From NCBI RefSeq assembly GCF_016097555.1, contig NC_054708.1:26339081-26403080 (forward strand): a DNA stretch of 64,000 bases, read 5' to 3'. Position 1 is the first letter of the stretch, and every line of letters begins with the position of its first letter. This document shows, piece after piece, positions 33,091 through 45,442 of this stretch. Under the pieces are notes generated by a model. It worked only from the letters and a program-made list of their open reading frames with translations. It was not told the DNA's origin and ran no database searches. The translations under genes were made by a program, and so were the position numbers. This stretch comes from Gigantopelta aegis. Its lineage: Eukaryota; Mollusca; Gastropoda; Neomphalida; Peltospiridae.

Positions 33091-33289
33091 TTTTTTTTTT
33101 TTGTCTAACTGAAAAAAAGACTTCTATTACTATGCCCCGGTTCTTTTCTTCACTGCCCTTCCCCTTGTCTCTAAGCTAAGTACGTCCCTGGATTTAAGTT
33201 ATATTATCTAATATCCGTTCTGTATACCCCAGTCACCTTGAATTAAAGGCGCATTAAAACTTAAAACTGGATAAACTTAAAACCGAAAG

Positions 33290-33480
33290 TTTGTTTTGTT
33301 TAACGACACCACTAGAGCACATTGATTTAATAATCTTCGGCTGTTGGGTGTCAGAAATTCTGACATACAGTCTTAAAGAAACCCCACTAAAAAAATTTCA
33401 TTAACAGCAAGGGATCTTTTATATGCACTTTCCCACAGACAGGACAGCACATACTACGGCCTTTGATAAAAAGTTGTGGA
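33290..33480 (-). mobile_element. SINE fragment, family 1
   Basis: GTTTGTTTTGTTTAACGACA tail, CAAGGGATCTTTTATATGCA body and CAGGACAGCACATACTACGG. The head is missing. Confidence 0.8.
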
Positions 33481-33506
33481 GCAACACAGTTTGTTCGTAA
33501 TAATAA

Positions 33507-33803
33507 AGTTTGTTTTGTTTAACAACACCACTTGAAGAAATGTAGTGGGTTTCTTTTTTAAAACTGTCAAAATTACCCAATGTTTGACATCCAATAGCCG
33601 ATGATTAATATATCAATGTGCTCTAGTGGTGTCATTAAACAACACAAACTTTTATAACAGATCCCTTGCTACTAATGGGAAAAAGTAGTGGGTTGCCTCT
33701 TTAAGACTATATGTCAAAATAACCAAATGTTTGACATCCAATAGCCGATGATTTATATATCAATATGATCTAGTGGTGTCGTTAAACAAAACAATATTTA
33801 ACT
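33507..33803. mobile_element. cluster of three SINE pieces, family 1
   Basis: A minus-strand tail stub (33507-33534) abuts a plus-strand tail (33535-33648) and a second plus-strand body and tail (33657-33803). They look like repeated insertions or rearrangement at one spot. Confidence 0.75.
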
Positions 33804-34567
33804 GTTTAACGACCCAAACACATCAGGAGAGCACTCTACCGACTGGGCTAGATTCCGCGCCTTCTATGAGATCAATACTCTCAAGTTCTTTGTCAGGGGG
33901 TTGAAAAGTGTGCACTGTATTCCCCTCGACATCCAATCTGCCGCAACAGTGAAAGGCCGTTGTCTCGGAAGAGCAGTCACTAATTGAATTTTATTACTTG
34001 AATGATCACAATATGGTCATGGCCCGGAGGTCGCGAAAAGTGAAATTTAAATAATAATTATCGTCCCGAAACACGACAGATTAACACAAAACTCTCTCGG
34101 AGGTTGTGACTTATCGACGGGGGATGCACGAGCGAACGCGCTAAGAACCGTATCATATGTGTTCCGGTGTTTGTAAGCGTCAACTTTGATGTCCCATAGA
34201 ATGGCGTTTTCTGATCCACTTCCGGTTAAGTTGCTCGTGCCTGGCGCGTGCTTTGTAGCATCAAATGACGAAGGTTCGAAACCTAACCATCGATATAAAG
34301 AGTGTTGGATTTCTCAAAGAAGCAGACAAATGCTGGATCATGATAGTGTCGTGGATAGTGCTTGGCGATTCTATTATTCTTTAATGCATTAATTTGAATA
34401 ATTGTATTGTTTTTTTTTTCTTTTTCTAAGCTATCATTTCTGAAGGCCGCAACGCCATTTTCCACCTTGTTAGCCATGGAAGGTTATGTTCAGTGACCTT
34501 ACTCTCCCTCAGGGTAAACAATAGATATACTTAGTATATGTTTATTCTAAAAGTTTTCTATTTGTCT
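33804..34567. other. BarH intron 2, nothing recognised
   Basis: Mixed-composition DNA with short open frames and no clear motif. Confidence 0.35.
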
Positions 34568-34569
34568 AG

Positions 34570-34872
34570 CGACGGGAGTTAGTTTAGTCGGTAGAGCGCT
34601 TGCCTGAGGTGCTTTGGTTATAGAATCGAATCTCCTCGACATACCCATTGGGTTTTATCCTGCCCCAACCAGTGTTCCACGACTGGCATATAACAAATAC
34701 CGGGTTATGTTCCGTCTTGACCGTGGAAAAGTGCGTATAAAAGATCCCTTGCTGTTAATGGAAACAAAATGTAAAGAGTTTCCTCTGAAGGCTACGTATC
34801 GGAATTGCCAAATGTTTGACATCCAGCAGCCGATGATTAATATGCTCTAGTGGTGTCGTTAAACAAAATACA
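34570..34872 (+). mobile_element. tRNA-derived SINE, family 1, alternative head
   Basis: Head GTTAGTTTAGTCGGTAGAGC is close to a genuine tRNA D-arm, with GAATCGAATCTCC as B box. Body AAAGATCCCTTGCTGTTAAT, tail GTCGTTAAACAAAAT. Confidence 0.85.
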
Positions 34873-35027
34873 CTTTAACTAAACTGCATGTATTTGTCTA
34901 GCTGGACAAGGTCCTATATTACTGTATCGATTATCTTTTTTACTGCTCTGCGAAATCTGTCTCATCTGAAAAGGTATATAAAGGGGAACAATTAAGCTAT
35001 TTAAATCGTCTTCGCTACTTCCTACTG

Positions 35028-35070
35028 GGGTGTCATTAAACATTCATTCATTCATTCATTCATTCATTGT
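35028..35070 (+). mobile_element. SINE tail stub with ATTC repeat
   Basis: TGGGGTGTCATTAAACATTC followed by ATTC repeats, the tail type also seen at 47911-48202. Confidence 0.6.
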
Positions 35071-35134
35071 TCGCTACTTCCAGAAATGTTATAAGTTAAT
35101 TAGATGGTTTATCTGATTAGTTAATTTCATTTAT

Positions 35135-35392
35135 ATTTATTTTTGTGTTTATATCCAATTAAGGTTCAAGCACGCTGTCCTGGAACACACCTCAGTTATC
35201 TGGACTGTCTGTCCAAGACAGAGGGTATTTCTGGTAGTTATTAGTGGTTAGTGAGAGAGAAGAGGGTGTAGTGGTGATACACTTATCCATTGAGTCGTTA
35301 AAACTCGCTCTGGGTGGGAGCCGGTACCGGGCTGCGAACTCGGTACCTACCAGCCTATATCCGCTGGCTTAACCATAATACAGGCGAGGCTG
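35135..35392 (-). mobile_element. tRNA-derived SINE, family 2
   Basis: Same layout as the 20160 copy: TTATATCCAATTAAGGTTCA, AGAGAGAAGAGGGTGTAGTG, AAAACTCGCTCTGGGTGGGA, GGGCTGCGAACTCGGTACC. Confidence 0.85.
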
Positions 35393-35701
35393 GTATCTGA
35401 TTAGTAAATGTCATTAATGTCAGATCGTTCCGTTTGTCAGGTCTCCCAAGGAGGGGGTCAAGTTTACTATAGATATGTAAAGAAATGGATTTAAACTAAT
35501 TTCTTCAGACCATTTCAAACTATATTTGGTGGGAAGCTTCCTTGACCCATGCAGAAACACAGTTGTGAATGTGGTTATTCTGGCCGCTGCCCCCACCCCC
35601 CCCCCCCCTCCCCACTCCCTGAGCATGATGGGTGGGCCACACAGGGGAAAAAACTAAGACGATTTAAAAAACAATTTCTTAAATAAAATGCTTCAGAAAG
35701 A

Positions 35702-36083
35702 AAGAAATGTTTTATTTAACGACGCACTCAACACATTTTATTTACGGTTATATGGCGTCAGACATATGGTTAAGGACCATACAGATTCTGAGAGGAAACC
35801 CGCTGTCGCCACTACATGGGCTACTCTTTTCGATTAGCAGCAAGGGATCTTTTATTTGCGCTTCCCACAGGCAGGATAGCACACACCATGGTCTTTGTTG
35901 AACCAGTTATGGATCACTGGTCGGTGCAAGTGGTTTACACCTACCCATTGAGCCTTGCGGAGCACTCACTCAGGGTTTGAAGTCGGTATCTGGATTAAAA
36001 ATCCCAAACCTCGACTGGGATCCGAACCCAGTACCTACCAGCCTGTAGACCGATGGCCTAACCACGACGCCACCGAGGCCGGT
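35702..36083 (-). mobile_element. tRNA-derived SINE, family 1 body with alternative head
   Basis: Near-identical in layout to the 21515 copy: tail TGTTTTATTTAACGACGCAC, body AGCAAGGGATCTTTTATTTG, head CTCGACTGGGATCCGAACCC and ACGCCACCGAGGCCGG. Confidence 0.88.
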
Positions 36084-36445
36084 TAAAAAATGCTTTAGAA
36101 TTAACACATTGAAAAAATAAAGGAGTGAATTTGTCCATTATGATGTCCATCTCCCTTCCCTTTAGATGGTTTATGAAAGCTGTGAATTTCATTAAGGTTG
36201 GGCCCCCAATTTGTGTCCTAGAGTTGTATACCTTTAAAATTATAATTTCTTCACAACTACTAGACAATGGCCAACTAAATTTGGTGGGAAGCTTCTTTGA
36301 CACATAGAGAAACGAAATCAAGAATTAGTGTGCATATTAATAACCTTTTTTTCTATACAGCGCTTAATAAGAGCTATTTACACAGTCAACGCATATAATA
36401 ATTAATATTTCATTATTATTATTATTATTATATCGTCTGTTTCTG

Positions 36446-36612
36446 TGCTATCTTGTCTGTGGTATGGTGTATATAATGATTTTTAAAAATGTATATAAAA
36501 GACCCCTTGCTACTAATGGAAACATATAGCGGGTTTCCGCTTTTAGATTATATGTCAAAATTACTGAAATGTTTGACGTCCAATAACCGATGATTAATAA
36601 ATCAATTTGCTA
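36446..36612 (+). mobile_element. SINE body fragment, family 1
   Basis: CTATCTTGTCTGTGGTATGG, AAAGACCCCTTGCTACTAAT and CAATAACCGATGATTAATAA, with the tail degraded. Confidence 0.7.
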
Positions 36613-36676
36613 CAAACGTTTGTTTTAATTTTCCGCCTGTTATAAATTTCTTTCATAGATTAAAAAAACCCCACTA

Positions 36677-37130
<454 letters not shown>

Positions 37131-37926
37131 TTAGCAAGTGACAAAAAATATATATTTCACGAGGGACATAAACATGATACGAAATGGTATCGAGTTTAAT
37201 ATCCTATTTATTACCTATAAATTCATTTTAATTTATATCATTCCACTCGTTTGGTTAACGTTACTGTAAGGTTGTAGTGCGCCAATCGATGACGTCACGA
37301 GGTGTTACGTCCCACTTGTCGTTCTAATGGTATCACTTTGATATTATATGTATCAAGCTACTTTCAACCTTATGGATAATAATAGATTATAGAAACTACA
37401 TTTAAAGTTAAGTCTAACGATGGATGTATTTGTGTCGGCCTGAATATGAGAAAAATGAGTCGCAGATAGATCGGGCAGTCAAAATAAAAAGCAGACTGAA
37501 AGTTGGAGAAACATTAACCACATTTAAATCCCTAGGAGAAGCCATTTCAGCAGCACACATTTTCTATTATTTAAAATAGATTCAAAGGTACTAGATTAAA
37601 ATTCAGTTAGGGGAAAAAAGATTACATGCTAGGTTAGTGGCAATTGATAGCACTCATTTTAATACAGATGTATTCAGACGCTTGACAAACTATAAACCGT
37701 CGTTTCGGATGACTGCATATTGCCACCAGTATACATGTATTTGCTTAAAGTATACCCGATCTTATTTTAAAACCTAACTGCCCTTCGACAGCGGTATGAC
37801 TTTTTGTTGGTCCGGGATGTGCACATTTTGACAATTGTTAGTATCAGCAGGGAAAGCATTCTAGAAACTTAAAGAAAATTGTCTTCTTAACTATTTAAAG
37901 AGTTTTAGACTATTAACTACTCAGTT

Positions 37927-37951
37927 GCCCCCCCCCCCCCCCCCCCCCCCC
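37927..37951 (+). repeat. poly-C run
   Basis: About 25 consecutive C. Confidence 0.95.
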
Positions 37952-37982
37952 AAACAAAAAATCCTAGCTACGGCCCTGACCA

Positions 37983-38102
37983 GGGGCCTAATTCACAAAG
38001 GTCTTTTAGGCTCTGCTAGACAACAAAACATCCTTTTTGCTAGTCGTTTTGCATTTCACTGCGATATCGCAGAGTTGCGAGAGTTAAGTGAATTAGGTCC
38101 CA
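37983..38102. mobile_element. short nested MITE
   Basis: Ends GGGGCCTAATTCACAAAG and (reverse complement) TGGGACCTAATTCACTTA are inverted copies, 120 bp apart. Confidence 0.65.
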
Positions 38103-38480
38103 GTACCCAAACTATTGTTGTACTGGGACGCAGACGGTTCAAAATGTTGTTAATCCAGAGTGAGTTCAAGAAAAAAAAGTATACCCGATATCTGGACTTC
38201 ATTTCTGTGAAACCCATAAAAGCAGTTATTACCTATATGGTTAAAATATCTTGGTACATAGCAAAGTGATACGTCCCATTAGAACGACAAGTGGGACGTA
38301 ACACCTCGTGACGTCTTCGATTGGCGTACTACAACCTTACAGGAACGTCAACCAAACGAGTTAAATTAAGATTGATTAATGGTAATAAATAGGATTTGAA
38401 ACTCGGTACCCGCTTTTATCAAATCTATGTCCCTCGTGAAATAATTTTCACTGTCACTCGCTAAAGCTCGTGACAACTAA

Positions 38481-38545
38481 AAATTATTTCATTCGGGACA
38501 TAACATGATACGAAATGGAAGTGAGTTTAATATCCTATAATTATT
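38481..38545 (+). repeat. extra partial arm of the long-inverted-repeat family
   Basis: AAATTATTTCATTCGGGACA, then TGATACGAAATGGAAGTGAG and TTTAATATCCTAT, repeat the left-arm start directly beside the right arm. Confidence 0.7.
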
Positions 38546-39279
38546 ATTCACTTTGAAATTCATTTTTTTTTCTTTTTGAATTAAAATTGAAACTCCCTTA
38601 GCCTTTCTGGTTGGTGAAACATTTAAAAGCAATAATGTTGTTTATCTAACCTTAATTTTTTTTTTATCCATGTTTTCTAATATTAAATTACAAATCTAGT
38701 TAAAATTAAATTATTGCATTCACAAATGGAGGAGAAATAATTGTCAAAAAGCATTTACTGGTGATTTAATATTAACACTGAGTAATTTCAATATTCTTTA
38801 ACATTAAATTTGAATGCTAAATTTACCAAACATGAAGCAAGGGTAATTCCATCGCAATATATAACAGTTTTCCACTTAATTAGAAAATGCAGTTATTTAA
38901 ACGATTTTAAGTTACAGTGAAATGCTCACCACGCTAGTGATATTATAAAATGTTCCAATGCATATATTATAAAAACCGAATTACAGTTAATAACAAATAT
39001 ATTGCATGTACTTGATATATATTGAAATTATTTATTTTACTATTCTAATTTATTGACATCGATATACGCTTACTACACATTGATGTTTTCAATAAAGATC
39101 TCAAGGCTATGCGTGATTCATATATTAGACGCTTTAGGAAGACTGTCAAATAAAAAAGTAATAAAAATAAAAATAAAACGTTATGAAAGGCTGAACAAAA
39201 TTTTGCATTAGACTGAATAATTAGAATAACTGTTCTATTAATATTGTTAGTAACAATTATTAAATACATGTATATATAA
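38546..39279 (-). other. BarH intron 1, very AT-rich, nothing recognised
   Basis: Low-complexity AT-rich DNA; no exon or structured repeat recognised. Confidence 0.4.
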
Positions 39280-40050
39280 TTGGGGAAAAAAATATTAATA
39301 ATAAAAAATTAAATGTAGACCATTTTAAAAGAACATTAATAAATTAAATGTAAACCATTTTGACAAACAATTAATAACAAACGATTAAATGTGGATCATT
39401 TATAAATAATAATTACATGTAGACCATTTTGAACAAGTATTAATAAAAGATACTATATGAAATAGTTTTTATAGTAATTTGTAAACTGTTAATAATAAAC
39501 AAACATGCAGATAATTTTGGAAGAACATAAAAGTTACTAACTAAATGCAGACAATGTAATATATACATAACATGATTAATTATTGTAGACACTTTTATAA
39601 CAAGCTGTTGTAGTAACACACGACTAAATGTAGACAATTTTGATTTTTTTTTAATACAAACTATTAACTCTAGACCATTAAAACTAAAATTAATACAAAT
39701 AAATACAGACTATTTTGAAACATAATTAATAAATGATTGAATGTAGATCATTAAAAATAATATTAATAACAATTAATATTAAATTTAGACCATTTGACAA
39801 GGATTTGTTTTAATAAAAACGATTTATGTGGACAAATTTGCAACTTTCTGTACCAATAACAAACGAATAACTGTAAATTATTTAAAAATAATATTAAAAA
39901 ATAAGATCAATGTAGACCATTTAAGAAACATCTAAATATAAATAATATTGAGGGAATATTAATTTTGTATTAGACAATCATATCTGAACCATTTGAAAAG
40001 ACATGTATTAATAACTAACGATTAACATTAAATTTAAATGGTCAAACCAT
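39280..40050 (+). repeat. old AT-rich tandem array
   Basis: A degenerate unit of about 45-55 bp around ATTAAATGTAGACCATTTTG followed by A-rich sequence and AATTAATAACAAACG recurs more than ten times. Confidence 0.7.
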
Positions 40051-40922
40051 CCAGACAATGTAGGTAGCTGCGGTAAACTATGACTGTACTATCATAAAAG
40101 AAAAAATATTACAAAGCAATTCTCTCAGAATCATTTAAATGTTTATAAATATCTGTTTTGATAATAAAAGGAAGACTGTACAATGTTCTGAAATAATATG
40201 TATTGTAAACATTTTGGATTTGAAGAAGTCATTTCTTAATTTCATGTAAAATACAAAATATATAATATTTAGAAAAATAATGTTTTTCATACGTTCCTTG
40301 AAATAATATATTGGAATCATTTATATGTAAAGATTATTAGAATAATAATAAAATCAATACGCATATAAAGTATGTTTTATAACGATACATGTAGCAAATG
40401 TTAAACCCTGCAATTTAATTACTTTAGACCGAATACTTGAATATTTGAATTGTGGACCCATGTTTAAAATATTCAAAATAATCGAATGTGTTTACAAATA
40501 ATCTAAGAACTAAATTTATTAAAACATTATTACCAAACACGTCCAAGTGTTTCCAAGCTTATTAAACGTTTAAGTACTGGTGACAATAACCTTGGGAAAT
40601 ATTTAGATCAAGTAAAAAAAAACACCCAAAAAAGCCCCAACAAAACAAAACAAAACCCCCCAAAACAAACAGACAAAAACAAAACAAAACAAAACAAAAA
40701 ACAAACTGGAATAAATTATATAATGTCAGTATTGTTGTACAATACAAAACCTGTATCCAGGTAGCATTATAAGGTTATTTAAATCTTGTTATACTGAATA
40801 ACGACATATGTCTAATTAAGATATCAGTCAGTAACACTGATATATTTTATTATTATAATATACTTTATGTATTTAATAAGGTGAATCACTCTCCACCATT
40901 ATACTGTGTCCTTGTGTCTTTT

Positions 40923-40927
<5 letters not shown>
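40051..40927 (-). other. BarH intron 1, AT-rich, nothing recognised
   Basis: A-rich and AAAAC-rich segments at 40610-40700 and no feature otherwise. Confidence 0.4.

Positions 40928-40966
<39 letters not shown>
40928..40966 (+). repeat. TAA microsatellite
   Basis: About 13 uninterrupted units. Confidence 0.95.
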
Positions 40967-40968
<2 letters not shown>

Positions 40969-41050
40969 TGTCTGTAAAATACGAATAATTGGTAAACATT
41001 TAAAGCAACAAATAACTTGAACATACAATAATTTGGATAGGACCAGTTAA

Positions 41051-41248
41051 TAGAATAGCATAGCATAGCATAGCATAGCATAGCATAGCATAGCATAGCA
41101 TAGCATAGCATAGCATAGCATAGCATAGCATAGCATAGCATAGCATAGCATAGCATAGCATAGCATAGCATAGCATAGCATAGCATAGCATAGCATAGAA
41201 TAGAATAGCATAGAATAAGAATAAGAATAAGAATAAGAATAGAATAGG
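41051..41248 (+). repeat. TAGCA pentanucleotide array with TAGAA/TAAGAA tail
   Basis: About 29 perfect TAGCA units, then TAGAA and GAATAA variants. Reading frames with an MLCYA pentapeptide repeat are artefacts of the array. Confidence 0.95.
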
Positions 41249-41300
41249 ATGTTTGACGACACCCCAGCACGAAAAATACATCGGCTATTGGGTGTCAAAA
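41249..41300 (-). mobile_element. SINE tail stub
   Basis: GTTTGACGACACCCCAGCAC and ACATCGGCTATTGGGTGTCA are the reverse complement of the unit repeated at 47911-48202. Confidence 0.7.
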
Positions 41301-41839
41301 GGACCAGTTAAATGACTGACCTATTGTGGCTTTTATTCAGGAGTGTGATAGGTTCAAACAGCCCCGAACAAGGAACTTATTTACTTTTAGTGGCAATAAT
41401 ATCTTTGCTGCTTGGTGTTTCTGGAGATTACCATTTAATAGTATGTAATGCATATTTGTGTACTTTTGACTACTTACTGTAGGTGCCCTTTTTAAATATT
41501 GCACCCCTCTCTGAATACAATGGATGCCATTTTATCTTGCACCCTATTTACTGAATGTTTTATTACGACATACGGTTAGTTTGATTATCAAAAAGTCTAG
41601 ATACAAACGGGTTTTCCCGTAACCAAATTATGTCACATCTGCCGCCACACCCTTCCTGTCGAATGCTCTTTTCCGTGGACTTTGTTTTGTTTAACAACAT
41701 CACTAGAGCTAATTAATTTATTAATATTTAATTTATTAATTTATTAATATTTTATTAATTTATTAATATTTTATTAATTTATTAATATTGTATATATGAT
41801 TTGATACCACGGCCTTTGATATACCACACGCTGGTATAC

Positions 41840-42128
41840 GAAAGGCCGGGACATGGCCAAGTGGTATAAGGTCCGCGGGATGCGCGGTCGGTCTAGGATC
41901 GATCCCCGTTGTTGGACCCATTAGACTATTTCTCGTTCCAGCCAATGCTATGTGCTATCCTGTCTGTGGGATGGTGCATATGAAAGATCCCTTGCTACTA
42001 ATGCAAAAACAATGTAGCAGGTTTCCTCTCTAAGACTATATGTAAAAATTATCAAATGTATGACATCCAATAGTTGATGATTAATAAATCAATTTTCCTA
42101 ACGATGTCGTTAAAGAAAATAAACTTTT
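41840..42128 (+). mobile_element. tRNA-derived SINE, family 1
   Basis: Head GGACATGGCCAAGTGGTATA, GGATCGATCCCCGTTGTTGG; body AAAGATCCCTTGCTACTAAT; tail GATGTCGTTAAAGAAAATAA. A minus-strand tail stub and AT-rich DNA precede it from 41679. Confidence 0.85.
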
Positions 42129-42169
42129 AACTTTCATTAGTTAGACATTTGCTCCTTAAATCGCCTTTA

Positions 42170-42260
42170 TTCAATTCAATTCTTTATTTAACTTTGAGCT
42201 GTTACAGCTGATCAGTTGCACAAGTAAAATACAACATATATGTACATATATTACACCATA
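42170..42260 (-). mobile_element. possible LINE 3' end
   Basis: TTCAATTCAATTCTTTATTT reads on the minus strand as AAATAAAGAATTGAATTGAA, the kind of simple-repeat tail that ends many LINEs. Upstream coding sequence was not recognised. Confidence 0.35.
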
Positions 42261-43972
42261 GCTGTTTCTCCTATCGATGATAACATACGGACTATTGATG
42301 ATTAAAATATCTAAATCAACAACACTGGATCATTAACCCACCCACTGACTCCTTCATTGGGCCTACCAAGACAAAAATAACTACGAATTATATGAATTCA
42401 ACTAATTTAAAAGCAAATTCTTTGGAATTTAAATTTCGAATTTTAAAGTTTTAAATGCAACAAGTCTAATAAAATCTGTATTGAACAGAGCTTTATTCTT
42501 ATTAGACGGGACTTACTTCAGTGAAGACTAATATAAGTGAAGAAGACAATAAAGAAATATTTTTTGCATGTACATAAGTATATAAATGAAACAAAACGTT
42601 TCCCATAATAATTAGTAAATAAAGTATGAATCTTTAAAATTATTACTATTTATTTATTTTATTGCTATTATTATTTCGGTAGCCATTACGCAATCATTGC
42701 GATGCATTGTTTGTGTTTTGTGTTTTCCTTTAGCAAACCTACTGTCTAATTATAGAACACACAGAAAACTTTATTGCGTCTTTTTTCCGTTTCCTTTCTT
42801 CTTCTTTCTCATTTTCAATAATATTTATTTCTGTTCATATTTAAATTGCAAAAATAGATTACTGTCGTAACATGTATGTATTATGGAGAAGGTCTAGTAA
42901 GTTGTGTAACTTGTGCCTGATACATTTTTATCTTTAAAAAGCAATACAATATGTTTCAATCAATAAAGACATGACAAAACAGTAAATTCGCTACAACATG
43001 TGAATTATTAATTTTAAACATCAGCAAAACTTGCGTTTAAATTACTTTGTCGTACTATAAAACTATTATAGCTTTTCAAAAAGCGTTTAAAAGCATTTTC
43101 GAAATTGCATAAGATTCTTAGTTAAGTGGTAAACAAATACTACACAGGCTTATCAACACCCACCCAACAGGTATCCGCGGCATTCACAGAATGTTTCACA
43201 GTTATTAAACAGTAAATAACCCTTGATATTATTGGTAAACACATTTCATTTCGCTCACCCACACATTCCAATTCCTTGTTATGCCACAGTGACTGGTATC
43301 TACAAAAATTAATATTTTATATGACCCTCCGACACATTCAAAGCTAGCGAAGCCAATGGATAAGAAACTATTTGTTTTTAATTTACAGTCAAACCTGCTT
43401 AAGCTGCTTTCTCGAATATAATATTAAGTGGTCACTTTATTATATACTTTGCTAGGTGGTTGCTTCGACACTGTCCTGAGTTTGCTGGCATTGTCATTGT
43501 CAAGATACTTCCGACTAAAGTACTGTCGGAAATAGAATAAAAATTATTTTTGTCAATTATTTCTTTCATATTAAACTGACAAGTAAATATTTTGTAAATA
43601 CCTATTTAATGATACTCTACCTAATTTACCATTTACTTGTTTTGGCTCTCACTGATGTACAAAGTGGTGTTTACTCTTGAAATTAAAATAAATATGACAG
43701 TAAACAGGTGATCTGTGACCTTTATTGGAACAGACTATAACACATTTTGATCGATATGTGTCAATTTCATTTACCCTTAAAAAATCTTTTTAACTTAAAA
43801 CTGCAAGTTAACTTATTATTTTGAATTGCAGTATAAATTATTAATTATGACAAGCATATTTGTTGAAAATAAATTAAATATAAGTGCATTAGACATTTAC
43901 ACAATCTTGCAACCACTTAATGGTGCTATATATATATCATAGTTATATGTGAGCATCTGTTTGTGATAAGGA
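42261..43972 (-). other. BarH intron 1, AT-rich, nothing recognised
   Basis: No exon, element or array recognised in this stretch. Confidence 0.4.
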
Positions 43973-44286
43973 GCGGGGCGTAGACAGTGGTAAAGCATTC
44001 GCTTGATGCGCGGTCGGTCTAGGATCGATTCCCGTCGGTGGACCCATTGGGCTATTTCTCTTTCCAGCCAATGCTCCACACCTGGTGTAATAAAGGCCGT
44101 GGTATGTACTACCCTGTCTGTGGGATGGTGCATATAAAAGATCCCTTGCTGATAATCGAAAAGAGTAGCCCATGAAGTGGCGACAGCGGGTTTCCTATCT
44201 CAAAATCTGTGTGGTTCTTAACCATGTGTCTGACGCCATATAACCGTAAATAGCATGTGTTGAGTGCGTCGTTAAATAAAACATTT
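43973..44286 (+). mobile_element. tRNA-derived SINE, family 1, full length
   Basis: Head GGGGCGTAGACAGTGGTAAA, GGATCGATTCCCGTCGGTGG; body AAAGATCCCTTGCTGATAAT; CTGACGCCATATAACCGTAA; tail GTCGTTAAATAAAACATTTC. Confidence 0.92.
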
Positions 44287-44844
44287 CCTGTTTGTGATAA
44301 AGATTCTCCAATAAAAATGCATTTTCTACTAGTAGATAAAATTATTTCCTATAATCATTTATGGGCATACAGTTAAAAGTATTTTTTTAAAACATAAAAA
44401 AACATTTGCAATAGCAAATTTGCATTGTGCAACATTGAGATAGGACCTTTAATACCGGTATAATAGATCACAAACTCAGAATGGTTCTTGACAGTTTTTC
44501 TCAAAAGTTACTTATAAATGACTACAAATATTTTGTTTTGGAGAGGGATAGGGGTAAACCGTCATCAGAAATGGTCCCTCACATATTGTACTAGCAATGT
44601 GTTATACACTAGGAGAAATTTTGCTTTAGTCAATGTTTAGATATATAGAGTATTTTCTTGCAAAACTATTTTTAAAATGATTAATTTAAGGAATATTTTA
44701 TTAGCTAAATAGTAAATGTTGTAGTTACTTTGTATAGAAATTAGCAATTGGCTTATTTGGCAATGTACAGGGTCAGCCCTGCAATATAATCAAACTCTGG
44801 ACAGCCTCATTAACTGAGTTTCTTTGTATATTTTCTACCCTCAC
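44287..44844 (-). other. BarH intron 1, exon 1 side
   Basis: AT-rich intron DNA next to the exon 1 donor; nothing recognised. Confidence 0.4.
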
Positions 44845-45442
44845 CATTGATGGAGACACTAGTTGTGTTGTAGTCATCTTCCGACTGTTCGTCTTCAGAT
44901 TCTGAAAGCCTAAGATGATGATATTGTTCAGGTCTTGGCGCAGGCATGGACTTTGGTATTAGGAGTCCATTCGATTTGCCATGGTACGTCGTAGAGGACG
45001 ACCTGTCTGACAAACTGGGCACATCCGATAGAATGTCTGTGATTAAAAAACTCGGTCTAGAATACGGTATCTCCCCATGTCCGTTTGGCAACCTTGATCG
45101 TTTGTGTGTTTCCTCATCCGGCAGAACCACGGGTGAAGTTTGTGATTTTAGAGATTCAGGATGTGAATCTGGTTTAGATTCGTCCACCGAGAAACGTGAA
45201 CTCTGAACACAGTCATGGTTAGGGGAACTGGCTCCACTGTGTCTTAATACTGGTGTTCCGTGATGTCCATGGACTGGAGTTGGTGTCCCATGTAGACTGG
45301 ACTCATGGTCTGACTGGCAGACGACAGGTGGTGGAACACGTTCCTTGCGTTTACCTTCTGGACCATGTTCGAAAGAATCTTGAGAAGAGCTGTCCTTTTT
45401 ATGCAACGACATATTGTGACTACTAACCACACCAAGATGCAT
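44845..45442 (-). CDS. BARHL: BarH exon 1: N-terminal region with FIL/eh1-like motif
   Basis: Open from the ATG at 45442 (MHLGVVSSHN...) to a GTGAGG donor in phase 1. A second ATG at 45412 (MSLHKKD...) has A at -3 and may be the real start; the first has T there. An in-frame stop lies at 45487-45485. Counting from the inner Met, SFLITDILSD (121-130) is the repressor motif shared by BarH proteins, followed by Pro/Arg-rich and acidic stretches. The His/Ser/Pro-rich remainder is probably disordered. Confidence 0.92.

Larger units (their letters stand above)
37131..38474. mobile_element. element with inverted repeats of about 200 bp
   Basis: Arms 37131-37340 and 38262-38474 are inverted copies: CACGAGGGACATA, TAGTGCGCCAATCGATGACG and GGTGTTACGTCCCACTTGTC (left) have counterparts in the right arm read in reverse. 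The interior of about 920 bp holds no recognised gene; it contains a C run (37927-37951) and a nested MITE. Another partial arm follows at 38481-38545 and a solo copy lies at 16397. It looks like a nonautonomous foldback-type DNA element. Confidence 0.8.

Noticed and set aside
40899..41298. Three overlapping MLCYA-repeat open frames
   Set aside because: The TAGCA pentamer gives an open frame in several registers at once; this is a microsatellite artefact.
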